A stretch of 64,000 nucleotides of DNA. Source: Macrolepiota albuminosa (lineage: Eukaryota > Basidiomycota > Agaricomycetes > Agaricales > Agaricaceae). The translations under genes and the position numbers were made by a program. Positions 44,320-55,784 of this stretch are shown here, piece by piece. Each line of letters begins with the position of its first letter. Position 1 is the first letter of the stretch. Under the pieces are notes generated by a model. The model was not told where the DNA came from, ran no database searches, and saw only the letters and a list, made by a program, of their open reading frames with translations. Location: contig JAMWFC010000060.1 of NCBI GenBank assembly GCA_027475525.1, positions 992,001-1,056,000 of the forward strand. Reading direction: 5' to 3'.

Positions 44320-45290
44320 CATCACAACAGTATGTGTCATATGTTGTACAGGAGCTTGCTTTGTGCCATACCATATGTGTCCAGTGGAGTCCGCTACACT
44401 GGAGCGGAGCAGTCCCCACAGTGCCGTAGAATACAGAGCTGCAGACATGTTATAATGTGCTGTATGACACGGTCTAGTGGATCAATAAAAGATGGGCACA
44501 CATATGTGCACGTAGGCCCGGCGGATGCCAGCAGACACTAGCAGACATCAATGTGCATCAGCGGCTGCCGGCGGGCATCAGCCCATGAGTGAAAACCTCC
44601 TCCATTGGCAGACTTCATGGCATGAATAAACCCTCCTCAAAGTTCCCCACTTCCCTCCCCTCTCCATTTCTTCCCACAATAACTCGAGGCTGTGCATCTC
44701 CCCTTCCCTTCTTTTCCCATCCCCAATGCCAGCGTACGTCCACAAAAGGGCCCTGCAAACCTACACAGGCCTACACAAGCCACAGCAGACATCCATGCAG
44801 ATGTATGTCGACAGACTCAAACCTATGTTGGGCCCACGCAGGCCTGCGCAGGGCACCAGCAGACATCCACAGAGGCCTACGCAGATCCATGGAGTCTAGT
44901 TGGACCAAGGAAAAAGGTAACTTCATCTTGCCCGCTGTATGCCTGTGGAGGGGAATCAAACCCCTGGCCTTGGGAAAGCCTCCAGCAACGGAATGCACAT
45001 TTAACCATTGCACCACAGGTCCGTTACTAATGGATAGATTCAAAGGTCAGATAACACAATAAATGGACGCCCACTTACATTTCCGCAGGTTCCCGTATGG
45101 ATTTTTTGAGGTGGAAGGAAGGTAGCATACCTCCCAAAAGAGTTTTCGTGGCTTGAAAGAGGCGTTGGCATCAGCAGCCATCAGCTGGCCATCAGCTGGC
45201 ATCTGTCAGAGTTTGTTGGCAGCTGTCATGACCTGCTGGCATCCGTCGGCATCTGTTGGCATCCATCGTGCATCCATTGGCATCTGCTAG
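44320..45290 (+). repeat. Inverted repeat, left arm
   Basis: Starts near CATCACAACAGTATGTGTCA, passes through GTCCGCTACACTGGAGCGGA, AAAACCTCCTCCATTGGC and a tRNA-like segment, and fades in a stretch of GGCATC(C/T)G words. Identity to the right arm looks like 80-90 percent by eye. Confidence 0.85.
44942..45019 (-). repeat. tRNA-like segment in the left arm
   Basis: 78 nt with a perfect 7-bp acceptor-type stem (CCTGTGG/CCACAGG) and a perfect 5-bp T-arm (AGGGG TTTGATT CCCCT). The D-arm is weak and the anticodon arm does not form normally. No intact tRNA is called. Confidence 0.55.
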
Positions 45291-45720
45291 ATATCTGCTG
45301 GTATTCGTTGGCAACTCCCGGCATCATCCGGCATCATCTGGCATCAGGGCGGGAGAGAAGGAAACAGGGTGCATGGGTGTCCACCGCATGGGGTGGCGTC
45401 TTGGAGAGCATGGGGGGTGGCAGAAGAGGGATGGGGGTGGAGAGAAAGAGGAGGAAGGGGGAAGGGGAGGAGCATGGGTGTCTGCTGGTACGCCAGCAGA
45501 CGTAGCAGACGTCGGATGTCAGGTCAGGGAGGAGGAGGGAAGCGGGATGCATGTGGTGGACAGGGGTGGCATGTGAGGTAGTGTGGGGAGTGGAGAGGAT
45601 GGCACTGGGAAAAAAGAGGGGGAAGAGCGGAAGAAGGTGCGTGAGTGTCCGCTGTCTGCTGGCATGCCAGCAGACGGTAGTGGACAGTAGCTGATGTCAG
45701 CATGTGAGCCAGCTGACGTC
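45291..45720. other. Degenerate short-word repeat DNA, no gene
   Basis: Words of the form (C/T)TGCTGGCATC and GGCATC(C/T)G(T/C)TGG recur from about 45,160 to 45,360, then GGGAGGAGG-rich DNA and CCAGCAGAC words follow to 45,720. Open frames here come from base bias. Confidence 0.5.
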
Positions 45721-45730
45721 AGCGGTGCAA

Positions 45731-46944
45731 CCAGTCCCAGTGGTTCAGTGGAATATTCGTTTATTGATATTCAATATTGTGTACAGCGGTGGATTCTACT
45801 CCTCTTACTCCACCTTAACGGAGACTAATGGTGTGTTTTTATATGGGTGCATTTTTGCTCTACATATACATCGTACTGACCTGTAGTATGCGCCTGTAGT
45901 AGTGGATCTGACCAAAACTCTAGCAATTACTGAAGCGGGATAGGATGGAGGAGTTGACACATGAGATCATTCCAGTTCACATGACAAGTGACGATACACC
46001 AGGGCTGACTACCTTTGTTACAAAGACCAGCACAAAGGTAGCCAGCCACAGTGTATTATCAACTGGTCATGAGCACTGGAATGACCACATGTGTGAACTC
46101 GTCCATCTTATGCCACTGCAGAAATCTCTGGAGTTTTCAACGGATCAAATTCATAATGCTAGCAGATATCAGCAGCCTGCTGCTATTATATAATGTGAAC
46201 TAGCAGGAGTCAAACCCACCTCTTGTGCACAATATGAAATATCAATTTATGAATATTCCATTGTACCACAGGCACTTATTACAAGTCAGGACGGTTTTCA
46301 TGTAGTGCACAAATGGACCCATACAGAATTTGAACAGATAGAGATTTTACTGCAACTGGTGCATCTGTATTGAATTGACAATATTAGACTGATATTTATT
46401 TACACTATAGAAGTATACAGGAAAGAGGAAAACCATGAGGTGTAGCAGAATATTAGACTGATATTGATTTACACCATAGCATTATACACAAAGCATCTGT
46501 GGTGTAGTGGAATATTTCCAATTGGTATTCCTTGTGTCTTGCAATAGGTGGGTTCGACTCCTCCTAATGCATTAACATCGAACTCAACAATTTTTGACCA
46601 CACACAGAATATTAGACTGATGTTTATTTACATCATAGCAGTATACAGTAAGCATTGGTGGTCTAGTGGAATATTATCTATTGGTCTTTATTATGTCTTG
46701 CAGTAGATGAGTTCGATTTCTACTAGTGTATTTACGTCAAACTGTTTAGAATTTTTAACCTGCTTAGCTAATTGTTATTTACTACACAGTATGATAAACA
46801 AAGTAAGGTCCTAATTTAAACAGGCTGACATGATATCTATTTAGACTATAGCTGTGTACATTAAGCTTTGATGGTCTAGTTGAATATTATCTATTGGTGT
46901 TTATTGTGTGTTGCAATAGGTGGATTCAACTCCTGCTTAGTGCA
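45731..46944. repeat. Cluster of five tRNA-Gly-like SINE copies
   Basis: Plus-strand copies start at about 45,733, 46,493, 46,652 and 46,865; one minus-strand copy spans about 46,199-46,275. Each has GCATTGGTGGTCTAGTGGAA or a variant (tRNA-Gly/Glu-like 5' half) and, 40-50 bp later, GGTGG(G/A)TTC(G/A)A(C/T)TCC as a B box. The last three are embedded in a shared unit that also has TATTAGACTGAT(A/G)TTTATTTACA upstream and CTGCTTAGCTAATTGTTATT downstream. Stems are imperfect, so these are retroposed pseudo-tRNA heads. Confidence 0.6.
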
Positions 46945-47138
46945 ATGAACATTAAGATGTTTGCTATTTTTGGCCTGCTTAGCTAATTGTTATTTACTAA
47001 ACTGTAAGATAAACAAAGTAAGGTTTTGTCAAGCAATAAATCAAACTTCTTTTATAATTTAAACAGGGTCACATGATATCTATTTTCAAAACTTGCTTCG
47101 TGTAAAGTTCTCGTCCATTTCTTTAATCCTCCATCCGC

Positions 47139-49038
47139 CATGTTTAACAAAGAACTCCACCAACGGGTTGTTGACACAGATGTTTGAGTATTATACCTTG
47201 CTCTCAGAGAAGACCTGCAACAACTCAAAGCACAGCAGAAGGATCTGGTAAGATACAAGCACTCCTGCCTAATAGACATGCACTAATAGTCGTCCTGTAG
47301 ATTGACATGTGGTTCAAGGTTAGGGACATCAAGGATGACAAGAAACTCCTCCTTGATGCCAGGAGAAGTTTCATCAATGAGTTATCCTGCTACTCCAGAG
47401 CAAGCTTTCTGACAAGAATATGACCAGGCGGTTGAAGGACACTGCAAAGAAATGGACCCAGAGGAGCGGAAGGGGAGAAGAATCAAGTGGGGGCAAAGAA
47501 TGACCTGATCCGTCGACCGAGGCTGGTCCATCGACGGCACCGGCATGAGAAGACCAGATAGGTCATAGGCCAGCAGCAGGAGATTTGTCTGGTCTGTCAC
47601 CGATTCCGAAGAAGAGAAAATGACTGAGTCTTCAGCGGCAGGAGATTTGTCTGGTCCATCGCCAAATTCCAAGAAGCCGAAACGGGTGACCTATATTGGT
47701 CAACGTCCTCCTGGTATCTATCATTGACAGAAGGAGCAGGAGGATGAGGATGAGGACGAGGATGAAGAGGAAGAGGAAGAGGAAGAACAAGAGGGCAAGA
47801 TACCGAAGAGGGAAATTACTGGAGGAATGCTGTTGGGCAGGTATCTGAGGACAGCACCTCGTCATGAGGGTCAGCACATCAACCTCTCTTGCCAATATTG
47901 CACAAGTAAGCAGCTACAGTGTGTCAGGACAAAGGGCAGCACTGCATGCAATCCCTGCTGGCTCATTCGCAAACAAAAATGCAGCCTGACGATTGTCAAG
48001 AAAACCATCAAGCCTAGCAACAAGGGAAAGGGGAAAAAACCACTGAGAAAGAAGTCAGTGACGATTATTGAGAGTGATGACGGTATGAAACTCTTTTCCT
48101 GCTCAAATAGCTAACCAATAGTTAGCAGATGAACCAGCCAGTCCAATCATGGGACCATCAAAACCGTCCATCCATCCATCCTAACTGTCGACCTTCAACC
48201 GCCCAGCAGATCCTCTTCCAGTCAAGGGAAAGGGCAAGGAGCAGGCAATGGAGTCTAGTCACAGTGAAGACATTGTGGCTGGTGTAATGGCAGGGGTGGA
48301 GAGCCGTTTGTGCAGGATGGAGAATGGGTTCCAGGAAGCATTGCAGAATGTTGGGGAGCAGGTGTGGGACAGATTTGTCACAGCTGAGGTGAGCTAGTTA
48401 CCGTGTATTGAGGACTTCTTCCGTTGCTACCAGACTCAGGTCGACATGCTTGGTGGCTGCATGGAAACACTGCAAACCAATGTTTCTCATGCGAGTCAGA
48501 TGCTTGCATCCCATGACGGACAGATCTGTCAGACAGAGGAGCAGATCTGCCATATTTGGGGTATGGTTGACACTTTGCAGAGTCGACTTCACATCTCCAC
48601 CCGTCCCTCCAGTCTGTCAGCTCAGGATGATGTGGCAGTGCATCCAACAGGGCATAGTGGACTTGGACCCATTGTTGAAGAGGAAGAAACCACTCCTGAC
48701 CCCATCGCTGACCAATCCCCTGCCACTGCTGACATATCTGTTACCACTGATGACACCTCTGCCCTTGCCACTGACCAATCCCATCATGCCGCTGACTTAT
48801 CCACTCTCACCGTCGCTACGTCCCCACTTCAACAAACATCCTCAAGGACGTCTTCTGCACAAACATCTCCGTCACCCCCTCAACCATCTTCCGTCCCTCT
48901 GCCAGTCCCTGCCAAGGACCCTCTCCCTGGCCCAAGGGGATGGGCTTGCAGCAACTCCCGAAGTAGTCAGCCGCCGATGCAATGGACCCGATCATCTAGT
49001 CGGCTTACTGAGAGACAGAAGACAACAGAAGACAAGTG
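47139..49038 (+). pseudogene. Zinc-cluster coiled-coil protein in a KDZ neighbourhood
   Basis: A first exon at 47,139 (MFNKELHQRVVDTDV, then TGA, then LREDLQQLKAQQKDL) is followed after GTAAGA by IDMWFKVRDIKDDKKLLLDA. Later comes a strongly acidic run of Glu and Asp at 47,725-47,800, a cysteine cluster C-x2-C-x6-C-x8-C-x2-C-x6-C at 47,890-47,985 (CQYC to CSL), a Lys-rich patch, and, after introns, a helical region VMAGVESRLCRMENGFQEAL and QTEEQICHIWGMVDTLQSRL. It ends in a Ser/Thr/Pro-rich tail at 49,038. The cluster matches fungal Zn(2)Cys(6) spacing. At least two in-frame stops are not explained by introns. Function unknown; the architecture resembles the gene at 459-2857. Confidence 0.5.
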
Positions 49039-49173
49039 AAGATAGACGGTTTAAGATGGACAGTTTGTTATTGTACAATATTTTTTTTCAGTATGATAGA
49101 CATTGCAGACATTGCTACATTTTTGTAACACTATAGTTTACAAAAATGTAATGTAACATTTCCCCCTTCCCCA

Positions 49174-50616
49174 CATCAATGACGGCGGACTGGTCGAATG
49201 ACCTTAGTGCGGCTGCTACTCCTTTTTGCTGGTGTAGACATATCAATGTATCGAGCTGCATCTTCCTGTAGCATTTGTGCTTGAGACTTGCGGGGTCGCT
49301 TGGAATTTGTTGACAATTGGTTAGGCAATGCCTTGCGCTTCTTTTGGTTTTGTAATGCCAGCCTTCCCTCACCTTCAAATTGGTCATTGTCCTCATCTTG
49401 AAGAATGTTGAGCACCCTTCTTGACACTCTATATCTAGAGGAACCATCACTAGGGCCATTAATTGGAGGGTCTGGATGGCTCCATCCTCTTTGTTGTAAG
49501 AGGTGGATGGTAGTGGCATCTACCACTGCTGTATCATCACCACATCCATCATGAACCTCCATCCTCTTTGTTGTAAGAGGTGGATGGTAGTGGCATCTAC
49601 CACTGCTGTATCATCACCACATCCATCATGAACAGATTCGTCGAGAGCGGACTCATCATGAGCGGAAGCTGATACATTTGGTTGGGATTTGTTGTGAACC
49701 ATAGATCTGTTGTGGTGCTGAGGCTGGGAAGTGTGCAGTGAGCGCAAGACAGGAGGTTCCTCCTGTAAGTCAGGCAGTAGTGTGTGTGGTACGCTAGATA
49801 ACAGAGGAAGTGTAGGCCCCAGTTGCCACTCCAAGTTGGCTGCAGATCCGGTGACTAAAGCAGATCTGCCATTAGCAGCTCCATCATTAACAATGGTCCT
49901 ACTGTTGCCATCGACTACCACAGATCTGGTGATTAAAGCAGATCTGCCATCAGCGGCTCCATCATTAGCAATGGTCCTACTGTTGCCATCGACTACCGCT
50001 GATGGTGTTGGCCTCTGTTTCCAATTTTTCCCTCCATTTTTGCGTGTAGCCTTACGTGCTGCTGCTGCTGCCGCATTTTTTTCACGATCAGCTCGGGTGC
50101 CGTACTCGGCAGCTACTGGCTGCTTGTGACGGTTGAGATAAACCGTCCAGCGGAAGGTATCACCGGATCCATACTGTCCTTGACGGTCTCTCCAGAAGTT
50201 CAGCAGATGCAATAGCTCAGGCCGACCAAGATTATGGGGATCTTGGAATATCAGACCCTCTGGAAGATACCTTGAATGTATGAATTGCTGATCATTGGTC
50301 CTCACTGCCTTGTAAGGAGCAGATTCATACCGGTAACCAGACGCAATTTCTGACGGAGTGATCAGATGATGAGCAAAGGTGAAGAAAACTAGGATTCACT
50401 GTAATGAGTATTTAGATAGTCCCAGACAAGCATTTCCAATTCTGCCTGAGTTTGAAATATATTTGGTCCTGGATCTGCTAGTAATATTGGGAATCCATCC
50501 CTATCCAGATCAAGGATGAGGTCATGACGTGTAAGGATAGGAGGAGTCAAATCATGGGGTGATTGCATGTTGGATGGCATGTCTCTACCAGGAAGAGCAG
50601 ACATGTAATTCATCAT
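49174..50616 (-). CDS. KDZ-neighbourhood protein of a mushroom-expanded family
   Basis: Exon one (possible start 50,616) gives HDLTPPILTRHDLILDLDRD and ELEMLVWDYLNTHY. After an intron, YRYESAPYKAV is followed by FIHSRYLPEGLIFQDPHNL, LLHLLNFWRDRQGQYGSGD and FRWTVYLN. Then an Ala/Lys-rich segment, two 26-residue tandem repeats beginning VVDGNSRTI, and a basic C-terminus with LSTNSKRPRKSQ. I recall the sequence order YLP..I......LLxFWxxRQ from mushroom proteins of unknown function near KDZ genes. The only disruption of the long exon is a 77-bp duplication at 49,480-49,633; without it the frame runs on to 49,174, so the gene is probably intact in the genome. Confidence 0.55.
49480..49633. repeat. 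77-bp tandem duplication 5 (49480-49556 / 49557-49633)
   Basis: Copies look identical. It causes the only frame shift in the minus-strand gene around it (HLLQQRGW side). Confidence 0.95.
49851..50006 (-). repeat. In-frame 78-bp coding repeat, two diverged units
   Basis: Units start at 49,851 and 49,929. They differ at several bases and keep the frame, encoding the VVDGNSRTI(A/V)NDGAA(D/N)GRSAL repeat. A true duplication, useful contrast to the 77-bp class. Confidence 0.85.
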
Positions 50617-50639
50617 CTTCTTGTTGAGGTCACTAACAA

Positions 50640-51107
50640 GGTCAGGAAAGGAAACTTGAAAGGTAGGTCAGTTAGCATGGGTCAAGTATGACATATTGTC
50701 ATGACTATAATTGGTGTCAAAATTGTTTAAAGAATGATGGCACCACATATATTCTAATAGTCATGCCTTCATCTGCATACCATATAATTGGTGTCAAAAT
50801 TGTTTAAAGAATGATGGCACCACATATATTCTAATAGTCATGCCTTCATCTGCATACCAACCAACAACAGTCTAACTCAACATGCCCATCTCTCTAAATC
50901 AAAGCACATCTGCATTGTCTACACGCTTCATACCATGCTTTCAGGCCTTCCTAGAGAGACAACGATTAGAAAGCAGAATCAAGTGGACGGATGTACAACA
51001 AATAGAGGATGGATGGGGAATGGAAGGAGTACCAACTTGTGCTGAATTTCTGATGGATTTCCTTTTTCACTCCATTCTGCTGTCATCTTCTATAAACAAC
51101 TTTCCTC
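50640..51107. other. No supported gene
   Basis: Short intergenic stretch between two minus-strand genes. It holds a 77-bp duplication and a 78-codon plus-strand frame (50,882-51,118) that overlaps the end of the next gene and has no recognised feature. Confidence 0.4.
50706..50859. repeat. 77-bp tandem duplication 6 (50706-50782 / 50783-50859)
   Basis: Copies look identical; non-coding context. Confidence 0.95.
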
Positions 51108-51785
51108 CTATGGTGTGAGTTGATGCATAACATTTTTGACAGCCACATTATATTGTGCAAATGCATCCAATTCTGAGGCATTGTGATCCTTACCCCTCAA
51201 CAAGTTCTGGATCTCCTCATTTATCTCCTTTGCCATTGTCTGCCAGACAACATCTCGCAGTGAAGTTTTCAGGAGCACCTTTGGATCTTTATGCTGGTAA
51301 TAAGGTTTGCCATTGTCTGCCAGACAACATCTCGCAGTGAAGTTTTCAGGAGCACCTTTGGATCTTTATGCTGGTAATAAGGGTGCCAGCAATTCTTGAT
51401 ATACTGGACAACCTTTTATTCAAGCAAATGATGTCTAGTTCTTTGCAATGAGTTGCTGTACGCCAGCAATTCTTGATATACTGGACAACCTTTTATTCAA
51501 GCAAATGATGTCTAGTTCTTTGCAATGAGTTGCTGTACCTACTTTGATTCTCTCTGCCCACTCTTCTCCTGTCTTTGGCTCTGTCCCCTTAGTGGCCCAG
51601 TAGTTGAAAATATCCGTTAGGATTTTATCCTTCAAGATAGCAGTCCGAGCTTGAGAAGTAGTTGAGGAGTGGTAGAGTTCCTTGTATGGTTCAAAGATAG
51701 ATCTTTCTTCTGCTGTAAATATTGGTTCCACTCGTCTTTTCTTTGGTGAAAATATTGGTTCAGGCAGTTGCAGGAGGGCAGACAT
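51108..51785 (-). CDS. KDZ-neighbourhood protein (FTAEE..F..YK-type), whole once duplications are discounted
   Basis: The ATG at 51,785 begins MSALLQLPEPIFSPKKRR. FTAEERSIFEPYKELYHSST and ILKDKILTDIFNYWATKG follow, then EEWAERIK at a GTAGGT donor. The acceptor AAAAG leads into VVQYIKNCWHPYYQHKDPKV, then LRDVVWQTMAKEINEEIQNL, and the gene ends MHQLTP at 51,108. The helical composition and the F..E......YKE.Y...T....R...L...I....F.YW pattern match a protein type I associate with KDZ clusters. Role unknown. Two adjacent 77-bp duplications (51,229-51,382 and 51,385-51,538) each break the frame or intron; without them one complete two-exon gene remains. Confidence 0.6.
51229..51382. repeat. 77-bp tandem duplication 7 (51229-51305 / 51306-51382)
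   Basis: Copies look identical; within exon two of the minus-strand gene (YYQHKDPKV to WQTMAK). Confidence 0.95.
51385..51538. repeat. 77-bp tandem duplication 8 (51385-51461 / 51462-51538)
   Basis: Copies look identical; spans the intron acceptor of the same gene, only 2 bp from the previous duplication. Confidence 0.95.
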
Positions 51786-53975
51786 ATTTGTAGACAATAT
51801 AATTTTCTGCAACCACACAGTTCTCAACCAAAGGATCACATGATAAAATATAGATTTTCCGTTCAGTGTCCATTGATGACAAACAGATTCCGTTTGTCTT
51901 CGACGGATAGGGTCCGCTGTCCGCTGGTATCCAGCCTGTCCAAATTGGGGCATATTGCTGATATCGATGAGTGGTCTCATTAGATATCCCATACAATGGC
52001 TAGGTCCTGGCCATAGATATTTTGATCATGAACCTGAACTCTCTAAAGAAACACAAGCGACCAAAAACAACAGTCATCAGACAAAGGGACCTCATCCCAT
52101 TTGCTAAGGAAAGGACATGACTCACTCAGAACACACGAGGGTTGCCAGTCCTCATAACACAATGGCTACCACTGGATCCCGCTCCTATTGTAACTGGTGC
52201 ACCACCTGCGGCATTTGCAGATGATGATAACTTTGCACACTTGGACAATAATTCAACGGTAGATGATGTAGATGATACAATGCCCGTATCCATAAGGCAT
52301 GTAAAGGTGATTTGAATGTATGCTATTATTGAGAGCGAATTATTCAAGTTCATACATAGACACAGGCAGATTATCTTAATGACTTCATCGACCATGTTCC
52401 ACAGTTGCTCAATGGATTGCTTGGTCGTAAATCAATGGATGACGTTACTGATTGTCATGATTGTGTTGGGTCAAGAATATTCTGTTGCGGATGTTTCCAC
52501 CATATGCATGACTCCAACCCGTTTCACCGACCTGAAGTATGGAATGGTAGGTATTTCCAACCAATGAATATGTCAGATACTAGAGGGTATTTCTATATCC
52601 AACACAATTTATTGCATGCAAACTGTCATCAAGGGAAGGTCAGGGTCAGGGCTCTTGAGGACCACGAGCAGAAAAAGGATATTCAGGAGCAAGAGTTTCT
52701 ACGACTCGAATATCAACTGGATATTGAACTTTCATCAGCGGATAGCGACCCGGGACATCCAGCAGCGCATCCATCCATGACTTCAGATTTCCTGAGCAGA
52801 CTTCAGGATGCCAGCCTTGATCAAATCATAGAAGAGGAAGAGCAACAGGACCCAGAGAATAATGTGCCAATAGAAGATATTCCAGAAGATCGGCCAGCCA
52901 CAAATGGGTTCCGTATGGACAGATATGATTGCTTTGGGAATCCAATACAACGGATTGTTCACACAACTGGAGTACACTACATCACTGTCATTTCATGTGA
53001 GTGTTCTGAGATGGATGTCTTGGTGGAGGATACCATCCGCTCGCAGCTGGTCCCCAGTACATTTGATCGGACACAAACATATTTTACAACAGCTGTGCTG
53101 GACAACTTGCGTTTGACAAATCTAGAGTGCAAAGCATCCGCCTACCAGTACTGGCAGAAAATTGCAAGAATAACTTCCCAATTGCATCTTCTGGTGAGGT
53201 GGATAACCTTTACTGCAAGCTACAACAAATTTCTCATTCATGGTGGTGGCTGAAAAAGTTGAAGTGGGCAGGCTTTGGCCATGATGAATTGAGGCATCCA
53301 ATAGCACCGGACTGTGGTGAACTTGCAATATTCTGTCCAACTTGTCCCCAATCAGGAGTCAATCTTCCATCCAACTGAGAAGAAGATCCTGTCTGGTGGA
53401 AGTTCAATCGTTCTTTAATGATGGACGGCAACTTCAAGGTGGATCATGTCTGACATTTTAATCCTGCTCATGATGTATAGCATTCAAAAAGTGGTGGTAT
53501 GATGGCCAGGAGGGATGAGCTCACCCACTATCTCAAGCACGCAAAGGAACAGCCAACGGTGAGTGACATTCTTTAACTCTACCTGTCCGCCGTCCGCTCA
53601 TCAATTCAATCCTGTCCGTCGGCCGTCCGCTGGACCTCCGGCTGTCCAGGGAGCCGCCTGTGAAAACACATTCAAAGCTATTGAAAAGGCCCTGATGATG
53701 AACAAGTCATGCGATATTACTGGTATTGTTGCAATGGCATGTACATGGCACAGCTGCTTTGCTCCTAATAGTGTAACAAACTTGACCTGTGGTGAAGGCC
53801 AGGTTTACACAGACTTTTCCATTACACGGGCAGTTAAGACGACCAACATGGATGAGATTCAGCGTCTCCTACTGGTATATGACATAGCATGTCAGTGGTG
53901 TGTCAAATTTTCTGAACAGCTTGCTAAGGCTGGAGAAGTTCTGCTGGATAATCTACTCGTGGACTTTGCAATAGA

Positions 53976-54129
53976 ACTTCTTCATGTCCATGGGCATAAG
54001 GAGGATTGTTTTTTCCGCTTTGCCCCGTCCTTCATTCCTGGGGCTGGTCATTACTTCTTCATGTCCATGGGCATAAGGAGGATTGTTTTTTCCGCTTTGC
54101 CCCGTCCTTCATTCCTGGGGCTGGTCATT
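53976..54129. repeat. 77-bp tandem duplication 9 (53976-54052 / 54053-54129)
   Basis: Copies look identical. It separates FIPGAGH from LAKEIIESLW in the KDZ2 nuclease; these join in frame when one copy is dropped. Confidence 0.95.
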
Positions 54130-54500
54130 TGGCTAAGGAGATAATTGAAAGTCTCTGGTCTACACTAAATGAAGTCTCACAAATGGCCCATATGGCTACC
54201 TTGGCACATTGGGCAGAAATCCTTGATGATCACATGTGTGACTCAAACTAGAAGAAGCTGCTTGACATGGTTCCATTCCTATGTTGAAAGTACAGGACTG
54301 CTATTGAGATGAGAGATGCAGCCGTTCAATATTTCACCGAGCGATCCATCGGAATATCAACGGAGTTACTAACAAGCTGGGAAGCTGGAATAGCTAAGGC
54401 AGAAAGGCTCAGAGAGGAGGGAAACTGTAAAGCAATGGATATTCTGAAAGCTCATATAATGACCTTCAATAGTGCAAGTGAAGACTGAATGGCAGCAGAC

Positions 54501-54654
54501 AGTGGAAACCACTCAATGGATGTTGCAGCAACGGATATTCATTCCTTCTGGATTCAACTTGCCCTTGACATTGAGGAAGTGGAAACCACTCAATGGATGT
54601 TGCAGCAACGGATATTCATTCCTTCTGGATTCAACTTGCCCTTGACATTGAGGA
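54501..54654. repeat. 77-bp tandem duplication 10 (54501-54577 / 54578-54654)
   Basis: Copies look identical; within the KDZ2 helical region after the nuclease. Confidence 0.95.
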
Positions 54655-55784
54655 GCAGCAGTAAGATGTATTGCTGATGGCCCAACCTATTTCACTAATT
54701 GGAAGCTTAGAATTGCAATTCAGGACCAGGTTCGCCGTTTGAATCAGCATGCAAGCAATGATGATTAGCAAAAGGTCAAGGCAGAAAGAGAACTACTAAG
54801 AGTTTGACTCAATGTCCTTGCTGCTTTTCAGGACAGGAGCGGGTTTATTGCTGGTGGAAGGCGGACTGCCTCCCTGAAACTGGATGAAGTTCCTGGAGCC
54901 TTTGACGACAATGAAATAGCAGAAGATGGACAACCAGCAGATCCGCTGGTACTGCTGGCAGATAATCTTAAACCAATGGATGTAGTTGTTCCAGAAGATT
55001 TTGAAATTTCCTTCCCATCTATGATCATGGATAATGTCTCACCATTAACAATGATAGAGCGCAATCTGCGCTTGATTCAAATTGAAAGGCTCCTGCAAGC
55101 CCTTCGGAAATTCATTGCAGAGAAATCATTTCTATATTCTCATGTTATCCAGGTTGCCCCAAGCAAGAATGTGAAAACTTGAGCTCACGCATCTCTTCAA
55201 AGAATCCAGGCCTCAATTCTGTTGAAGGCTCATGCCTATGCACAATGCCGCAGTGCTCTGCTGCGACTGGGATCGGACCCCAACATTCAGAGAAAGTATC
55301 TAGTTCTACAGAAAGCAGATATGAATGCAAGCACAGCTATATGAGATCCCAACATTCCTGGTTCATCAAGGATCAAGGTATCTTGGATATGGCACTCTAA
55401 TTCTGATGCAGAAAATGAATCTGCAACTATTTCTGAATGTGAGTCCTCTTGTTAACATTTCCGTTATCATTACATCCGTTCGTGAACATATCTCTTCAGT
55501 TAATTGTGTTCATTATCTACGTGCTAGAGCACAATGCAACAGATGGACAGAGGAATGTCAGCTTGTCACAAGTGAAATGGAGTGGACAGTTTGGTATTTC
55601 TTCAACCAGGCAGATATTTGGTCAAAGCGTGGTATGTCAGTGAAGAAAAGAGGTCTCCAGTCATATGCCTACAAAAAGGTGGCCATGTGGCAAGAATTGG
55701 CCTTGATGGCAATTGATAAATTTAGGTGGGTGCTTCCTGATTTTATTCCCCCCCAAACTGCAAGAGATCCGCTGTGAAAATGGT

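Larger units (their letters stand above)
52130..55777 (+). pseudogene. CxC-KDZ transposase, decayed (KDZ2)
   Basis: A CxC cysteine cluster at 52,450-52,560 (CHDCVGSRIFCCGCFHHMHD, then PEVWNGRYF) is followed by QHNLLHANCHQGKVRV, a long acidic region, TGVHYITVISCECSE, and CPTCPQSGVNLPSNWEED at 53,330. The KDZ nuclease follows: first D in MDGNFKVDH (about 53,412), second D in VYDIACQW (about 53,878), and E in KEIIESLWSTLNE (about 54,140). The C-terminal part has LLRLGSDPNIQRKYLVLQKA, VSWIWHSN, RARAQCNRWTEECQLV and MEWTVWYFFNQADIW, ending at 55,777. Two frame shifts are 77-bp duplications (53,976 and 54,501). Others are real decay, including TGA codons near 55,180 and 55,341. The acids are kept, but the protein cannot be made whole from this copy. 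Confidence 0.75.

Noticed and set aside
44942..45019. Functional tRNA gene
   Set aside because: The acceptor and T stems are good, but the D and anticodon arms do not form and no anticodon loop can be assigned; the second copy has a decayed T-arm.
44589..45062. Plus-strand open frame of 157 codons in the left inverted arm, and its minus-strand counterpart of about 200 codons at 58,661-59,266
   Set aside because: Both are open because the arms share sequence. Differences do not favour third codon positions by eye, and no family feature is visible.
46652..46730. Functional tRNA-Gly gene
   Set aside because: A box is close to tRNA-Gly, but the anticodon stem and the acceptor pairing fail and sibling copies are equally degenerate.
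49851..50006. A further member of the 77-bp duplication class
   Set aside because: Period is 78, units are diverged and in frame, so it is a real protein repeat.
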